DNA from: an uncultured Saprospiraceae bacterium
Lineage (GTDB): Bacteria; Bacteroidota; Bacteroidia; Chitinophagales; Saprospiraceae
Assembly (NCBI GenBank): GCA_938001865.1
Contig: CALLAW010000055.1
Coordinates: 1-64,000, forward strand
Length of the DNA stretch: 64,000 nt
Direction of reading: 5' to 3'
The notes beneath the pieces were generated by a model. It saw nothing but the letters and a program-made list of their open reading frames with translations. It was not told where the DNA came from and made no database searches. The stretch's first letter is position 1. Every line of letters begins with the position of its first letter. Made by a program: the position numbers and the translations under genes. This document shows, piece by piece, positions 51,070 through 59,396 of this stretch.

Positions 51070-52017
51070 TTATGATTCACCGAGTTTTTCTTTTTGATTT
51101 TTGAGGACGTCTTCTATCAGTTTCCTATTGCGTCCAAGGAGATCACCGATGATCCCAAGTGCAAAGAGATTAAATGAGAAGGAGATCAAGATACTTCCGA
51201 TGATTAACGACTGGATCTTACCGCTGCCATCGTGTACGAGGAAGTATTGGTAGAGAAATCTCACTATGGGTATCATACCCAAAATAAAGAATACGATACC
51301 AAGACTGATAAATACTTTGAGTGGCTTGTACAGGGCAAATGTCCTCAGTGCTCCGAATCCACTCTTCCTGATATGCTCCCACATATTGCTAAAGAGTCTT
51401 GATGGTCGAGTGGGCTTATTGGTACTGATAGGGATGGATGCTAACTGTAGTCTCTTCTCTGATGCTTGGATAGTTGAGTCAAGCGTATAGCTAAATTTTT
51501 CGGTAATATTAATCTCTAGGAGGGCATCTTTGCTATAAGCTCTGAATCCTGATACTGCATCTTTGAGCTGGTCTTCACCACTGAGTAAGACCACCATTTT
51601 GGTTCCGATCCATTGGAAACATTTTTTGATCTTAGAGAAGTGAGCAACGTTGGCCGTGCCTCTGTCTCCGATGACGATGTCTGCCTCTCTATTGAGTATT
51701 GGTTGGATTAATTGAGGGATAAACTGTCCTGGATACTGATTATCACCATCTGTATTGACAAGGATATCTGCCCCTTTGCTTAGAGCATATAATACTCCCT
51801 TCTGGAAGCTGATTCCGAGTCCTTTGTTACCGATATTCTGGATGATATGAGTGACATTGAGCTCTCTAGCGATCTTTACTGTCTCATCACTGCTGCCATC
51901 ATCTACGATCAGTATTTCTACTTGATCTACTCCTGGGATGTCTCTAGGGATCTCCTTGATGACTGTGGCGATTGTTTTCGCTTCATTCAGACATGGTATT
52001 TGTACGATTAATTTCAT
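51070..52017 (-). CDS. GT2 family glycosyltransferase, polyprenyl-phosphate type
   Basis: The 315-aa protein has an N-terminal GT-A domain: IPCLNEAKTIATVI, EILIVDDGSSDETV, NKGLGISFQKG, and NTDGDNQYPGQFI (DxD-like), then DAVSGFRAYSKDAL. Two C-terminal hydrophobic segments (VFISLGIVFFILGMIPIVRF; LIIGSILISFSFNLFALGI) fit the dolichol/undecaprenyl-phosphate sugar transferase group. Forms an operon with DUF354 downstream. The link to the NRPS product is positional only. Confidence 0.85.
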   Translation of the reverse strand: MKLIVQIPCLNEAKTIATVIKEIPRDIPGVDQVEILIVDDGSSDETVKIARELNVTHIIQNIGNKGLGISFQKGVLYALSKGADILVNTDGDNQYPGQFIPQLIQPILNREADIVIGDRGTANVAHFSKIKKCFQWIGTKMVVLLSGEDQLKDAVSGFRAYSKDALLEINITEKFSYTLDSTIQASEKRLQLASIPISTNKPTRPSRLFSNMWEHIRKSGFGALRTFALYKPLKVFISLGIVFFILGMIPIVRFLYQYFLVHDGSGKIQSLIIGSILISFSFNLFALGIIGDLLGRNRKLIEDVLKNQKEKLGES

Positions 52018-52213
52018 GTATGCTGGAGTTTGCTGCAGATGCTTATCACTTACTGAGGAGGTGGGGTGTGCATCTTCTCTGAGCTGTAGTTGTATGCAGC
52101 ACGTACAGGTACTCTATGCAATCGTCATGCTTGATCACAATAGAGGGAGTTTGGGGAAGCAGAGGAGTTGTTGTCATCATACTTATCGAAGTCTCTTGCA
52201 TCTCATCATTAGC

Positions 52214-53290
52214 TTATTTTTCTACTTTAGCTGTCTGAGTTAAGAAAGAGTAAGGGTTCTTTTCATCCAAGCTGGTATTTTCTAATTTCACATATCTCCC
52301 TAAATGCATACTCTTGGCATACTTGAGGAGGATATCAGATACTACGAGATCTTGGAGTGCTAGACCAGTAGAGTCAAATACAGTAAAGTTATCTCTTAGA
52401 TGTGAGAGCTCATTTGCTTTTTTGAGGCAATCTGTGAGATCTTCTCCGATATATTCATCACTGAGCTGTTGGCATTCACCTTCTATTTTGGCTTGAGTGA
52501 TCCAATCTGGACAGACATAGCTTTGCTTCAGATGAGAGAGAGGTACTTCAAACTTACCTGGAAAATCTGAGCCTATTGCATTGATATGTAACCACTCTCT
52601 AGGTACGAGATTGTCATAGAGTGGTCCTTCGCCGATACCGATTGATGTGGCTGTACTGACGATATCAGACTCTCTAATGATTGTGTCAATATCTGAGCTG
52701 ATGAATTGGCAATTTAGGTTCAACATTTGACAGCGATCAACGAATGACTCTTCTGTCTGCGGATCACTATCACAGTAGTAGACCTTACTGATATCATATA
52801 CTCTTGAGATTGCATGGAGTTGTGTGATAGCTTGAGCTCCGCATCCGATCAGACCGAGACTCTCACTCTTAGCATACCCGAAGAGCTTACTCGCTACGGC
52901 TGCGATTGCACCTGTCCTCAGAGATGTAGGGAGTACTCCATCTAGTAATGCCTTGAGATGACCTGTCCGTGTATCATATCTTGATACTGATGAGATGATC
53001 GTTGGGAGGCTATACTGATCTGGATTACGTGGATGATATCCTACGATCTTGATGAGGATTTCATCCTTGCTGATACTCCGTATGGGCATCCACTCCACTA
53101 ATCCTTCTGATGGTTTCGAGTAGTTGAATCCAGACCGGACTGGCATGATACTCTCTTGATTGTCATAGTTGATGAGGGCATCGTAGGTACCTTCAATGAG
53201 CTCATCCATGATATTGTCTAGACCCACAGATCTTACAATAGACTGTATGTCTTCGCCTGTTATGAGTAGGGTCTCTAAGCTTTCTTTCAT
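52214..53290 (-). CDS. Ornithine cyclodeaminase/mu-crystallin family protein
   Basis: The 358-aa protein (from ATG 53290) shows PTSLRTGAIAAVASKLFG, the dinucleotide-binding GLIGCGAQAITQL, CDSDPQTEESF and INAIGSDFPGKFEV, all characteristic of the family. Such enzymes form L-proline from ornithine, pipecolate from lysine, or reduce imines. A start at 53320 is possible, but the TAGATTTG box at 53346-53353 suits either. As the cluster seems to use proline for a pyrrole unit, proline supply is the attractive role; active-site residues do not prove it. 196 bp separate it from the GT2 gene. Confidence 0.82.
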   Translation of the reverse strand: MKESLETLLITGEDIQSIVRSVGLDNIMDELIEGTYDALINYDNQESIMPVRSGFNYSKPSEGLVEWMPIRSISKDEILIKIVGYHPRNPDQYSLPTIISSVSRYDTRTGHLKALLDGVLPTSLRTGAIAAVASKLFGYAKSESLGLIGCGAQAITQLHAISRVYDISKVYYCDSDPQTEESFVDRCQMLNLNCQFISSDIDTIIRESDIVSTATSIGIGEGPLYDNLVPREWLHINAIGSDFPGKFEVPLSHLKQSYVCPDWITQAKIEGECQQLSDEYIGEDLTDCLKKANELSHLRDNFTVFDSTGLALQDLVVSDILLKYAKSMHLGRYVKLENTSLDEKNPYSFLTQTAKVEK

Positions 53291-53345
53291 TCTTATTTTG
53301 ACTTTTAATTGTCTAAGCAACCAATAGTTATTCGTCGTCGATTGA

Positions 53346-53353
53346 CAAATCTA
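53346..53353 (-). promoter_or_regulatory. -7 box (TAGATTTG) of the cyclodeaminase-GT2-DUF354 unit
   Basis: Minus-strand perfect match to TAnnTTTG, 55 bp upstream of the cyclodeaminase ATG at 53290. No good -33 TTG at 19 bp. The remaining part of 53321-53595 holds no supported gene. Confidence 0.45.
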
Positions 53354-53595
53354 CCAATCCTTATTATCATTATACTGTTCAAAACTGAACTAATTGACTT
53401 CACTCATTACCCGAAAGCTTTTGAATGTGGCAATATGATGAGATATACGTAACATGAGCAGTGATTGGATTGAGATTGGCAGAGGTTAGATTGTAATTAG
53501 TGTCAGATCTGTGAGAGGGAAGTTGAAGGGGTTGTGGAGATCCGACTCTTGAGTAGGTAGGTATTGAGGTGAGAGATTGCTGCATAGAGGGCAAA

Positions 53596-53636
53596 AAAAA
53601 TGGAGATAACAAGTCTGACTTGTTATCTCCATTTTT
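53596..53636. terminator. Strong bidirectional terminator
   Basis: AAAAATGGAGATAACAAGT (19 nt), CTG loop, and its perfect complement ending in TTTTT form a 19-bp stem with T-runs on both strands. It ends the leftward GH3 transcript (stop at 53665) and separates the sugar-utilisation locus from the peptide cluster. Confidence 0.9.
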
Positions 53637-53664
53637 ATTATTTGGTGATTGATGTTATCTCATC

Positions 53665-55902
53665 TTACCCTCGGGTGAATGCACCATTCTGAGTATTGAC
53701 TGAGTCACCACCTACCATCACTTCGAAGTCGCCATCCTCTACGATATAGGTTCCTTGGTTGTTATAGAATCCAAGCGTAGTATCATCGAGAGTAAACTGT
53801 ACTGTCTGAGTCTCACCAGCTTTGATGAAGACTTTTTCGAATCCTTTGAGTTCTTTGATTGGTCTAGTGACACTTGCATACTTATCTCTGATGTAGAGTT
53901 GTACGACTTCATGACCGTCCCGTTTGCCACTATTGGTAACATTGACACTGACTGTAAATGTATTGCCTTGTTGTGTGATTGAGAGACCGCTATAGTCATA
54001 CTTGGTATAGCTCAGTCCATGACCAAATGGATAGAGGCCAGTATTGGGTACATCACTATAATGCGACCAGAATACCATATCTTTTGCACCACCTCGACCT
54101 GTGCTCTTCTGATTGTAGTAGAGGGGTACTTGTCCGACCTCCCTAGGGAATGTCATTGGTAACTTGCCACTCGGGTTATGCTCACCGAAGAGTACCTCTG
54201 CGATGGCATGCCCACTCATCGCACCTAACTGCCATGTCTCTAAGATGGCAGGGATATTGGCATCTTCCCAGCTTAGGTCGAGTGGCCTACCGTTAGTCAA
54301 TACGAGGACAACATTTGAATTGACTGCACAGATTTTTTTCAACATCTTGCGTTGAAGACCTGGGAGTCTGATATCGGCTCTACTTCTTCCTTCGCCAGAT
54401 TGATAACCATGCTCTCCTGCAACTACGATGACTACATCAGATGACTTGGCGAGCTTGACTGCCTCATCTATCCCATCGGTATTATCTTCATTGATCTTGA
54501 GCTCTTGGGCAAATGCTTCTGTACCACTCCAGACCTCTACTCCTCTTTCGTATTTCATGTTGTCCCCGAGGTAAGGCTTGAGCCCTTCTAAGACAGAGAC
54601 TGCTGAGTTGTCATCAGCTCCGAGTCTCCAACTACCGAGTACTGAAGTCTTACTTGCTGCTATCTGTCCGATTACAGCGACATTTTTTGAGGTTTTACTG
54701 AGAGGAAGCACACCATCGTTCTTGAGTAGTACGATGGATTTTTTTGCCATGTCCAGTGCCCCATCTTTGACTTCTTGGCTTACTGCCATAGATTTTTCTT
54801 TTTCTTCATCGCAGTAGAGGTATGGATCATCGAAGAGTCCGAGATCATATTTTACCTTGAGTATCCTGCTGACAGCATCATCAAGTACAGATTCTTTGAC
54901 TTCGCCTTCTTCCACGAGTTCTTTGAGATGATTGATATAGACATAAGCTTCCATATCCATATCACTCCCTGCGTTAGCACCAATCTTAGCGGCTGTCTTG
55001 TTATCCTTAGCGTAGCTGTGTGCTACCATCTCACCGATAGATCCCCAGTCAGATACGACGAATCCGTCGAATCCCCACTGTCCTTTGAGGATATCTCTCT
55101 GTAACCATGGATCACCAGTGACTGGGATACCATTGATCTCATTGAACCCATTCATAAATGTGGCAACACCAGCATCTACTGCTGCTTGGAATGGTGGCAG
55201 TATGACATTGTAGAGTGTAGAGAGACCCATATCTGTGGTGTTGTACTCTCGTCCTGCTTCTGCAAATCCATATGCTGCAAAGTGCTTAGCACATGCTGCT
55301 ATCGTGTTGGGATCAGAGAGGTCATCCCCTTGGAATCCTTTGACTCTAGCTGCAGCAATCTTAGTCCCGAGGTAAGTGTCTTCTCCTGCACCTTCCATGT
55401 TACGTCCCCACCTTGCATCTCTACCGATATCCACCATCGGGGCAAATGTCCAGTTGATTCCCACAGCAGCAGCTTCCATAGCTGCATACGCTGCTGCTTT
55501 TTCTATCGCTTCTAGGTCCCAGCTTGCTGATTCGGCGAGTGGTATTGGTCCAGAGATTTTGTGCCCATGGATGACATCAAATCCAAATAACATCGGGATA
55601 CCAAGTCTAGAGTTCTCTACTGCTAACTGTTGGAGAGCTTTGATTTCTTTGACAGTTTTGACATTGAGCATTGCTCCTACTTCCCCATTTTTGATCTGGT
55701 TGTATTTGTTTTTGGTGTCTTGGTTGTCTGGTACAGGTCCCGTCGCATCGAAGAATCCATTATACAAGTTCATCTGTCCGACTTTTTCTTCGAGGGTCAT
55801 CTGAGAGATGAGGTTATCTACAAATGCTGACCTTTTATCCTGTGAATTACCGATGAGACTTCCTATGAGAAGGACTGTTGCAAGTAAATATTTGATTTTC
55901 AT
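53665..55902 (-). CDS. bglX: Glycoside hydrolase family 3 beta-glucosidase
   Basis: The 745-aa periplasmic enzyme has a signal peptide (MKIKYLLATVLLIGSLIGNS), SQMTLEEKVGQMN, GFDVIHG, APMVDIGRDARWGRNMEGAGED, KHFAAYG and the nucleophile motif GFVVSDWG (Asp near 284). The (alpha/beta)6 domain contains GEHGYQSGEGRSRADIRLPG, and a fibronectin-III-like end (GHEVVQLYIRD) completes the BglX architecture. It hydrolyses beta-glucosides or beta-xylosides. Downstream of, and probably co-transcribed with, GH1 and the transporter. Confidence 0.93.
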   Translation of the reverse strand: MKIKYLLATVLLIGSLIGNSQDKRSAFVDNLISQMTLEEKVGQMNLYNGFFDATGPVPDNQDTKNKYNQIKNGEVGAMLNVKTVKEIKALQQLAVENSRLGIPMLFGFDVIHGHKISGPIPLAESASWDLEAIEKAAAYAAMEAAAVGINWTFAPMVDIGRDARWGRNMEGAGEDTYLGTKIAAARVKGFQGDDLSDPNTIAACAKHFAAYGFAEAGREYNTTDMGLSTLYNVILPPFQAAVDAGVATFMNGFNEINGIPVTGDPWLQRDILKGQWGFDGFVVSDWGSIGEMVAHSYAKDNKTAAKIGANAGSDMDMEAYVYINHLKELVEEGEVKESVLDDAVSRILKVKYDLGLFDDPYLYCDEEKEKSMAVSQEVKDGALDMAKKSIVLLKNDGVLPLSKTSKNVAVIGQIAASKTSVLGSWRLGADDNSAVSVLEGLKPYLGDNMKYERGVEVWSGTEAFAQELKINEDNTDGIDEAVKLAKSSDVVIVVAGEHGYQSGEGRSRADIRLPGLQRKMLKKICAVNSNVVLVLTNGRPLDLSWEDANIPAILETWQLGAMSGHAIAEVLFGEHNPSGKLPMTFPREVGQVPLYYNQKSTGRGGAKDMVFWSHYSDVPNTGLYPFGHGLSYTKYDYSGLSITQQGNTFTVSVNVTNSGKRDGHEVVQLYIRDKYASVTRPIKELKGFEKVFIKAGETQTVQFTLDDTTLGFYNNQGTYIVEDGDFEVMVGGDSVNTQNGAFTRG

Positions 55903-55911
55903 TTATAAGTA

Positions 55912-57294
55912 TTATTTATTATTAACAATATATTTGGCGAACCATTTAGCGGATTCCTTTGGGGTCCTCTTGAGTGTATGGAAGTCGACATAGTGAATAC
56001 CAAATCGCTTGCTATACCCTGAGGCCCATTCGAAATTGTCCATCAATGACCAGATGAAGTAACCTTTGAGCTTGACTCCGTTATTGATTGCTTTGTTACA
56101 TTCACCTAGATAACCTTCGAAGAAGTCAATTCGTTTTGTGTCAGCAATAATACCATTTTCTACAGTATCATTATAACTACAACCGTTTTCGGTGATATAG
56201 ATTTCTGGATTATCGTATCGATTCGCTATCCAATGGAGGAGTTTGCCACATCCCCAAGGGACTACTGCCCAGTTCATGGATGTTTTTTCCCATTGAGGAT
56301 CTACGGAGAGTTTGACATCTTGATCCTCTGAGAGTCCACCATTGCCGTAGACATCTCCAGCACTATCATCACCAGCATCATGGGCAGCATACATCGTGGT
56401 ATAGTGGTTGAGACCAAAGAAGTCAGATGACCCAAGTACAAGGGCTCTCTGCTCATCGGTAAATGTAGGGAGTCTATCACCGAGTCTCTCTCGCATCGCT
56501 TGAGGATACTGACCGAGATAGATGGGATCTGCAAACCATCCGAGGAAAAACTCTAAGGCACGCTGTGCTGCTTCTTTGTCTAGATCGCTGTCTGTTGCAG
56601 GCTCTCTCCAATCACAGTTGTTAGTAATGCCGATCTGTCCCTTCTGCTCTGATTGGTACTTATCTCGATAGCACTTGACTGCATGTGCATGTGCTAAGAT
56701 GAGATTGTGACCGACTTGATAAGGCTCGACATTAGATGTCCGACCTGGGGCAAATACACCTTGCCCATGCCCTAGGATCGCAATGACCCATGCTTCATTA
56801 ATTGTAATCCAGTTCTTGACGCGATCACCAAATCGACTGTAGCAGAGGTCTGCATAGTCTGTAAATAGTCGGATGGATTCGTCGCTTAACCACCCGTCAT
56901 ACTCTAGCTGTATCGCTAAGGGTAGATCCCAGTGATAGAGAGTTACCCAAGGTGTGATCCCATGCTTGATAAGTGTGTCAATGAGGCGATTATAGTAGTC
57001 TATACCTGCTTCATTGATTAGGGAGGTCGTCCCATTTGGCATGAGCCTCGACCACGAGATCGAAAACCGATAGGCTTCGATGTTGAGTGCTTTCATCATG
57101 AGGACATCTTCTTCCATCTTATGATAGTGGTCGCAGGCATCGTTACCAGTATCGCCATTGAGGATCTTACCTGGTACCTGACAGAAGGCATCCCATATGG
57201 ATGGCCCTTTGCCGTCTGCGAGATGCCCACCCTCTATCTGGTATGCAGAGGTTGCTGCTCCCCAGAGAAAGTCTTTAGGAAATGTTGTTGTCAT
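55912..57294 (-). CDS. Glycoside hydrolase family 1 beta-glucosidase
   Basis: The 460-aa cytoplasmic enzyme starts with FPKDFLWGAATSAYQIEGG, the GH1 N-terminal signature. Acid/base ITINEAW (Glu near 165, TxNEx form) and nucleophile YITENGCSYND (Glu near 368) are present, and it ends FEWASGYSKRFGIHYVDF. No signal peptide, so it acts on imported oligosaccharides or aryl/phospho-free glucosides. ATG overlaps the transporter stop by 4 bp. Confidence 0.95.
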   Translation of the reverse strand: MTTTFPKDFLWGAATSAYQIEGGHLADGKGPSIWDAFCQVPGKILNGDTGNDACDHYHKMEEDVLMMKALNIEAYRFSISWSRLMPNGTTSLINEAGIDYYNRLIDTLIKHGITPWVTLYHWDLPLAIQLEYDGWLSDESIRLFTDYADLCYSRFGDRVKNWITINEAWVIAILGHGQGVFAPGRTSNVEPYQVGHNLILAHAHAVKCYRDKYQSEQKGQIGITNNCDWREPATDSDLDKEAAQRALEFFLGWFADPIYLGQYPQAMRERLGDRLPTFTDEQRALVLGSSDFFGLNHYTTMYAAHDAGDDSAGDVYGNGGLSEDQDVKLSVDPQWEKTSMNWAVVPWGCGKLLHWIANRYDNPEIYITENGCSYNDTVENGIIADTKRIDFFEGYLGECNKAINNGVKLKGYFIWSLMDNFEWASGYSKRFGIHYVDFHTLKRTPKESAKWFAKYIVNNK

Positions 57295-58967
57295 TGAGAT
57301 GTTGAATTTAATCTTCTTGCTTGAAGCTCTTTTGTAAGTAATGTCATTTTCTGTCTATTGAGTGGGTAGAGAAGCATCAAGATAGCAGCTATGATTGTCA
57401 CTAGAGATGGGATCCAGCTCATCAGCATCTTGATTGCTGGTAGAGCCCCTTGGATGGCCTCTATACTATTGCCTTCGTAGTGATATGCTCCAAGTACAAA
57501 TCCAATAATAGCACCTGCGATCCCTCCGCCAAATTTGGTAGCAAATGATCCAGCTGAGTAGATGAGACCTGTAGCTCGTCTTCCATTTTTCCACTCGGAG
57601 TAATCAGCAATATCACCCAGCATCACGAAGAATAGCGTCGGTAGTATTGCTGATCCAAACTCTGAAATAATGCCTAAGATAAAGATGGCATTGATCTGAC
57701 TCGGATCACACAAAAAGATTAGTGCATTGAATAATCCAGAGAAGAGAAGTGCCGCAATGAAGAGATTCCTCTTCCCCATGATGCGACTGAGAGGTGCTGT
57801 GAGGAGTGCCCCCACTATAGATGCGACCCCCAATCCAAAGAGATATGTAGCAGATAAGATAGCATCTCCAATGTAGTGGGTAAAGTAGATAATCAGTATC
57901 CCTTGCTTGATGGCATTATAGATGTTGAATAAGAGTCCGATGATAAGGAGTATAACCCAAGGTCTATTCCTCAGGAGTTGCTTGAAGTCTTTTTTGAGGT
58001 CTCTATTTTGATCCTTAGGTGGTTGGATTCTTTCTTTCGTCGTAGCGAAAGTGATGAGCATCAGGATTGCAAGGAGGAGTGACATGAGATACATCGACTT
58101 ACTATACCCCTGCTGCTGGTCTATGATAGTAAGATCAGAATTGTCTAGTGACTCTACACCATTTACCGCAAAAGTATAGGTCTCACCTTGGATCATCGAG
58201 AAGTTTTGCCTTTTGGCTTGACCATCTAGTGGCTGCTGAGCCTTACTATCAGCCTGATCAACCATGTAGAGTGTTGCGATCCCATCACTCGTACTGATAT
58301 CTGCATGGTCGACATCCTGTGTAGCTGTTACTTGGACAGTGTGAGAGAGCTCTCCTGTCTTATTGATATTGAGTGTCGGTTGAGGATTGCCAAAGTAAGC
58401 CACTAAGAAGAGAAGAGTTACCTGTACAAGCATACCACCTGCAAATGCACCTGTCATCCTAAATGAGCCAATCTTAGTCCTCTCTTTATCATCACCTGTC
58501 ATGACACCCATCAGTGCTCCATAAGGGATATTATTAGCTGTGTATATCAGAGTGAATACAAAATAGGTGATATAAGCATAGATAATCTTGCCGGTCGTGC
58601 CAAAATCTGGAGTCGTAAAGAGTAATGCAAGGATAACTCCGAGTGGGATCGCAGTCCATAATATCCATGATCTAAACTTCCCATACTTAGACTGAGTATT
58701 ATCTCCGATGATACCCATAATAACATCACTGATCCCATCACTGAATCTTGCAGTCAAAAACAAGATACCAACTGTCGCTGGACTCAACCCAAAGACATCT
58801 GTATAGAAAATAAATAAAAAAGTCGCTACTCCTCTCCATGCGATGTTCGCTGCACCATCACCAAGGGCATATCCAACTTTCTCCATAAATGGAACAGTAT
58901 GATTGTTATCTAACGCTAGCTGGGTGTTGTGTTCTGGAGTGTGCATATCATCAATTAGGTTCATCAT
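57291..58967 (-). CDS. GPH-family (MelB-like) sugar:cation symporter
   Basis: The 558-aa protein has about 12 hydrophobic segments and typical GPH motifs: VGYALGDGAANIAWR, LTARFSDGISDVIMGIIGDNTQSKYGKFRSWILW, and NIPYGALMGVMTGDDKERT. An inserted soluble loop (about residues 190-285) with VTATQDVDHADISTSDG is unusual for MelB but seen in some Bacteroidota members. It imports glucosides for the GH1 enzyme; sodium or proton coupling is not decided. First gene of the leftward operon, with TAACTTTG box upstream. Confidence 0.9.
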   Translation of the reverse strand: MMNLIDDMHTPEHNTQLALDNNHTVPFMEKVGYALGDGAANIAWRGVATFLFIFYTDVFGLSPATVGILFLTARFSDGISDVIMGIIGDNTQSKYGKFRSWILWTAIPLGVILALLFTTPDFGTTGKIIYAYITYFVFTLIYTANNIPYGALMGVMTGDDKERTKIGSFRMTGAFAGGMLVQVTLLFLVAYFGNPQPTLNINKTGELSHTVQVTATQDVDHADISTSDGIATLYMVDQADSKAQQPLDGQAKRQNFSMIQGETYTFAVNGVESLDNSDLTIIDQQQGYSKSMYLMSLLLAILMLITFATTKERIQPPKDQNRDLKKDFKQLLRNRPWVILLIIGLLFNIYNAIKQGILIIYFTHYIGDAILSATYLFGLGVASIVGALLTAPLSRIMGKRNLFIAALLFSGLFNALIFLCDPSQINAIFILGIISEFGSAILPTLFFVMLGDIADYSEWKNGRRATGLIYSAGSFATKFGGGIAGAIIGFVLGAYHYEGNSIEAIQGALPAIKMLMSWIPSLVTIIAAILMLLYPLNRQKMTLLTKELQARRLNSTSQ

Positions 58968-59027
58968 GTACTAGCGTAGGTAGTGGTACGCTAGGTTGGC
59001 TAGAATTCTATCAAACTCCAACTAACA

Positions 59028-59035
59028 CAAAGTTA
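59028..59035 (-). promoter_or_regulatory. -7 box (TAACTTTG) of the transporter-GH1-GH3 operon
   Basis: Perfect TAnnTTTG on the minus strand, 61 bp upstream of the transporter ATG. The -33 region reads TTC in place of TTG. Confidence 0.55.
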
Positions 59036-59311
59036 CAAAAGTGTAGTGTTTGGAGAATAGAGGACTCATCTGACTCCTAAAACCCAGATTAAGTAGTAGA
59101 ATATTTGGCTTGAACGATATGTCAGGCATGTACTTCCCTGTAAGTGCCTATGTGCCAACAACTTGAGTAGATTTGAAATGATTCGAAACATGTCAAAATG
59201 AAAGAAAAATACTGAAAATGCAGCATGATATTGTGTCATATTGGGTAATCTACCATTGTTATTTGGTTTATTTTCCATTCTAAATCATGCTTTTGTCCTT
59301 TTACATTTGAG

Positions 59312-59343
59312 TTGAAATTACTATTACGTTAAATTACGGTTTA
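59312..59343 (+). promoter_or_regulatory. Candidate susC promoter (TTG-N20-TACGGTTTA)
   Basis: TTG at 59312 and TACGGTTTA at 59335-59343 approximate the Bacteroidota consensus. A start near 59349 gives a leader of about 48 nt to the ATG at 59397. Confidence 0.35.
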
Positions 59344-59396
59344 TGTATATTGTGAATTGTAATCAGAATCATCAAAGAAAATTTAAACTTTTAAAC

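Larger units (their letters stand above)
58968..59396. other. Divergent regulatory region of the beta-glucoside locus
   Basis: No gene supported. Leftward TAACTTTG box at 59028-59035, and rightward TTG-N20-TACGGTTTA at 59312-59343 for susC. No regulator gene (HTCS, anti-sigma or LacI) is in the window. Confidence 0.5.

Noticed and set aside
53400-53612. 70-aa minus-strand ORF
   Set aside because: Runs into the terminator hairpin, has no recognisable domain or promoter.
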